DNA from: Motiliproteus sp965230185
GTDB lineage: Bacteria; Pseudomonadota; Gammaproteobacteria; Pseudomonadales; Balneatricaceae
DNA length: 64,000 bases
Assembly (NCBI GenBank): GCA_965230185.1
Contig: OZ245995.1
Span: 2,294,001 to 2,358,000 of the forward strand
Direction of reading: 5' to 3'
Shown piece by piece: positions 61,997 to 64,000 of this stretch (within the stretch, counting starts at the first letter, position 1; each line of letters starts with the position of its first letter). The position numbers and the translations under genes are program-made. Under the pieces are notes generated by a model that saw only the letters and a program-made list of their open reading frames with translations, was not told where the DNA came from and made no database searches.

Positions 61997-62338
61997 GTGA
62001 AACAAGGTTCGGATATACAGTCCCAGATTCTGGCCTGGTGCCCTCTGATTGTGGTGATCGTTGCGTTGATTACCGGTATGGCGATGCGCTCTGCCGTTGA
62101 AGAGGTCGCCGTCGACAGCACCGAAATGATGGAAACCATCAGCCATGTAGACAGTCCCGCCAGTCTTCGCACCATTATTGTTACGCTCAATGGTCAGTAT
62201 GTCAGGGCTGAACAGGAATGGTCGCAGACCCTCAGCATCATGGCATTCCTGTTGTTTGCCGTTTCGGTGATTGCGATCATTATGTGGGTACGGCTGCATG
62301 TTCTCTGGCGTCAGCGGCAGAAACAGCCGGACTCCTGA
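61997..62338 (+). CDS. Small two-helix membrane protein, unknown
   Basis: A 113-residue protein with two predicted membrane helices (about 14-34 and 76-96) around a periplasmic segment of about 40 residues. It starts with GTG after AGAGAGGAAA. No family recognised. Confidence 0.65.
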   Translation: MKQGSDIQSQILAWCPLIVVIVALITGMAMRSAVEEVAVDSTEMMETISHVDSPASLRTIIVTLNGQYVRAEQEWSQTLSIMAFLLFAVSVIAIIMWVRLHVLWRQRQKQPDS

Positions 62339-62369
62339 TATAGCAGCCGGCCATCTCTCAGAATCGCCG

Positions 62370-63764
62370 TTACTGTTTTCTGAGGATCAGCAGTGCACCC
62401 GGTACTGGTTGTCCCCGTTCCATTCGCAGGGTGATCTGCTGGTTGTCGATTACTTCCAGTCCCTGTTGCTGAGCCAGTCCCAGTAAGTAACTGAGGCTGT
62501 GCAGGTAGCGGCCACTGTGGCTGAGCAGGTAGTCCTGTTCCGTTGTCAGCTCCGCGGTCAGAGCGAACAGGCCAGACGCGGCCAGGCGATCGCCGACAGC
62601 AGTGAAAAACTGCTCGAGACTACCGATATAGATCAGCATATCCATGGCACAGATCAGCTGATAAACACTGTCACCGGCGCCCAGAAACCCCTGAGCGCCC
62701 TGGTGGTGTAGCTGATGGTAATGTCCCTTTCGGGCGGCTTGCTGCAGCATACCCTCAGACAGATCGACGCCTTCAAGCTGCCGGAAGCTGACCGAGCCGG
62801 TCAGCTGGCTGCCCACCAGACCGGTTCCACAGCCCAGATCCAGAATTCGCTCGAAGCTGTTATAGCCCAGATTCTGCAGCCGCTCGGACAGCAGCCAGGG
62901 GGCCTGATAGCGAAGGTTGCCGACCAGCCGCTGCTCGAATGCCCGGGCATGCTGATCGTAGAGTCGCTGGATATAGATCTCCGGAGCCGCGGTAGTGGTA
63001 TTGCCCTCCAGCGCCGCCAGGCAGTGCTGCAGGGCCGGATTGCCGGGATCCAGCTCCAGCGCCCTGCGGTAAAACGGCAGGGCAAACTCCCGATAGCCGT
63101 TCTCACAACAGTAATCGGCCGTCTGCTGATAGAGTGACAGTTCGCTCGGGTCGTTTCGGTCGCCGGCCAGGGAGATTGCCGCGTCCGGACCTTCGAGAAG
63201 GGCTGTCAGCAGCAGCCATTCCAGGCAGGCATCGGGGTCGGATGGCCGGCTGTTTCCGCTCAGCTGTGCCAGTACCGCCAGCGCCTGTTCCGGTTGCTGC
63301 TGATGACGACAGGCAACCGCCAGCCCGGTCAGCCATTGTGCGTTGTCGGGATCGGTGCGCAGCACGTGTCGCAGGTCAGACTCCATAGCGGCCCAGTCGC
63401 CTAGGGTTTCCAGGATCGAGGCTCGATTGCTGAGAAACTCTGGTCGCGGCCCGTTCAGCTCAACAGCGCTGTTGATGGCCAGCAAGGCATCGTCCGGTTG
63501 CCCCTGATAAAGCAGCGCCAGCGCCAGGTTGCTGCTGGCCTGGGCTTTCTGGGGATCGGGTGCCCGGGCACCCAGAGCACGGCGAAGCTGTTCGGCGGCT
63601 CTGGGGTAATCGCCCTCCTTGAGACAGAGCACACCGTAAAGGTGCTGGGCGTCAAAATGATCGGGATGGTGATGCAGAATTTTTCGGCACTGGGCCCGGG
63701 CCATACCGGTTTTGCCCCGTGCCATCAGGTCCATGGCTTTGTTGAGGGTCTGGCTGATATTCAT
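62370..63764 (-). CDS. TPR domain fused to SAM-dependent methyltransferase
   Basis: A 464-residue soluble protein. Residues 1 to about 250 are TPR repeats (RKILHHHPDHFDAQHLYGVL, ALALLYQGQPDDALLAINSAVELN, YRRALELDPGNPALQ). A Rossmann methyltransferase follows with motif I ILDLGCGTGLVGSQL and a downstream acidic residue (LEGVDLSEGML). This fusion is a known class of putative methyltransferases acting on large partners; the substrate is unknown. Nothing further is recognised to the window end. Confidence 0.87.
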   Translation of the reverse strand: MNISQTLNKAMDLMARGKTGMARAQCRKILHHHPDHFDAQHLYGVLCLKEGDYPRAAEQLRRALGARAPDPQKAQASSNLALALLYQGQPDDALLAINSAVELNGPRPEFLSNRASILETLGDWAAMESDLRHVLRTDPDNAQWLTGLAVACRHQQQPEQALAVLAQLSGNSRPSDPDACLEWLLLTALLEGPDAAISLAGDRNDPSELSLYQQTADYCCENGYREFALPFYRRALELDPGNPALQHCLAALEGNTTTAAPEIYIQRLYDQHARAFEQRLVGNLRYQAPWLLSERLQNLGYNSFERILDLGCGTGLVGSQLTGSVSFRQLEGVDLSEGMLQQAARKGHYHQLHHQGAQGFLGAGDSVYQLICAMDMLIYIGSLEQFFTAVGDRLAASGLFALTAELTTEQDYLLSHSGRYLHSLSYLLGLAQQQGLEVIDNQQITLRMERGQPVPGALLILRKQ

Positions 63765-64000
63765 AAAGGGCTCTGAAATATACCTCTTTTCAGTTGTGGC
63801 TGTCGCAGAACGATCAGCTGTCCGGAATGCCTCAGCTGCAAGTGCCCGGCTTTCTGAGTAATCATTGCTGAGCGGATTGCAGGTCTGTCCGCAACTGCTG
63901 TCGCGGGCTCAATAATCGTTCTGCACAGGGGTAATTGTACCTGCAGAACCGTCGTTCGGCGATTATGAGGCGCTGACCCGCCTGTCCCCGCCGCCGGTTC
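63765..64000. other. Window end, no gene recognised
   Basis: The last 236 bases show no coding frame with support. Confidence 0.5.

Overview
The window looks like the chromosome of a marine-type gammaproteobacterium, probably an Oceanospirillales-like heterotroph (inference from gene content: TRAP transport, sodium symporters for proline and alanine, PutA/PutP, FadB-type beta-oxidation, SelO, σ54 control and Vibrio-like attC sites). Most of it is high-GC housekeeping and catabolic sequence. No rRNA, tRNA, CRISPR array, transposase or integrase gene was recognised.

Layout. 1-3613: TPR protein (cut by the window edge), peroxiredoxin and SelO. 3743-9716: a visibly more AT-rich stretch with a small antitoxin-like protein, a GGDEF/EAL sensor coupled to a PotD-like periplasmic binding protein (an NspS-MbaA-like polyamine/c-di-GMP pair), a small membrane protein and a second periplasmic binding protein. 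10063-16352: a σ54 activator without a sensory domain, a promoter region with two identical-type palindromes and a GG-N10-GC promoter, then an aryl-CoA ligase and a complete TRAP transporter. 16844-19597: MFS exporter with divergent LysR regulator, and AroQ.

19658-26783 is the most interesting part: a probable ferrosome (iron-storage organelle) locus. A P-type ATPase with an SCA transmembrane motif (P1B-6, FezB-type) is surrounded by three small HMA-like proteins. All four carry an Arg-x-Arg-x-Arg motif where CxxC would normally be. There are also four small proteins with glycine-zipper hydrophobic segments, two of them with Pro/Tyr-rich N-termini. Fur-box-like sequences lie upstream of the cluster, in the internal divergent promoter, and in front of one more unknown gene at its edge.

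27034-34272: a one-pore ion channel and an AraC regulator beside a three-gene beta-oxidation operon (thiolase, FadB-type multifunctional enzyme, acyl-CoA dehydrogenase). 34538-43607: proS, DUF523, ChaN-like lipoprotein, asparaginase, an HTH regulator, a pair of unknown membrane proteins, and putP. 43758-46955: bifunctional putA lacking the DNA-binding domain.

47515-49630 is an AT-rich island of four promoterless-looking cassettes separated by attC-like sites and lacking any integrase (a CALIN: cluster of attC sites lacking integron-integrase). Its third attC core is mutated and its last attC is truncated. 49830-64000 returns to ordinary genes: NTF2-like and VOC proteins, a dienelactone-hydrolase-like protein, LysR/DMT transporter, AraC, an AgcS symporter with two RidA proteins and divergent Lrp, a DsbA-like thioredoxin, a DUF3179 protein and a TPR-methyltransferase fusion.
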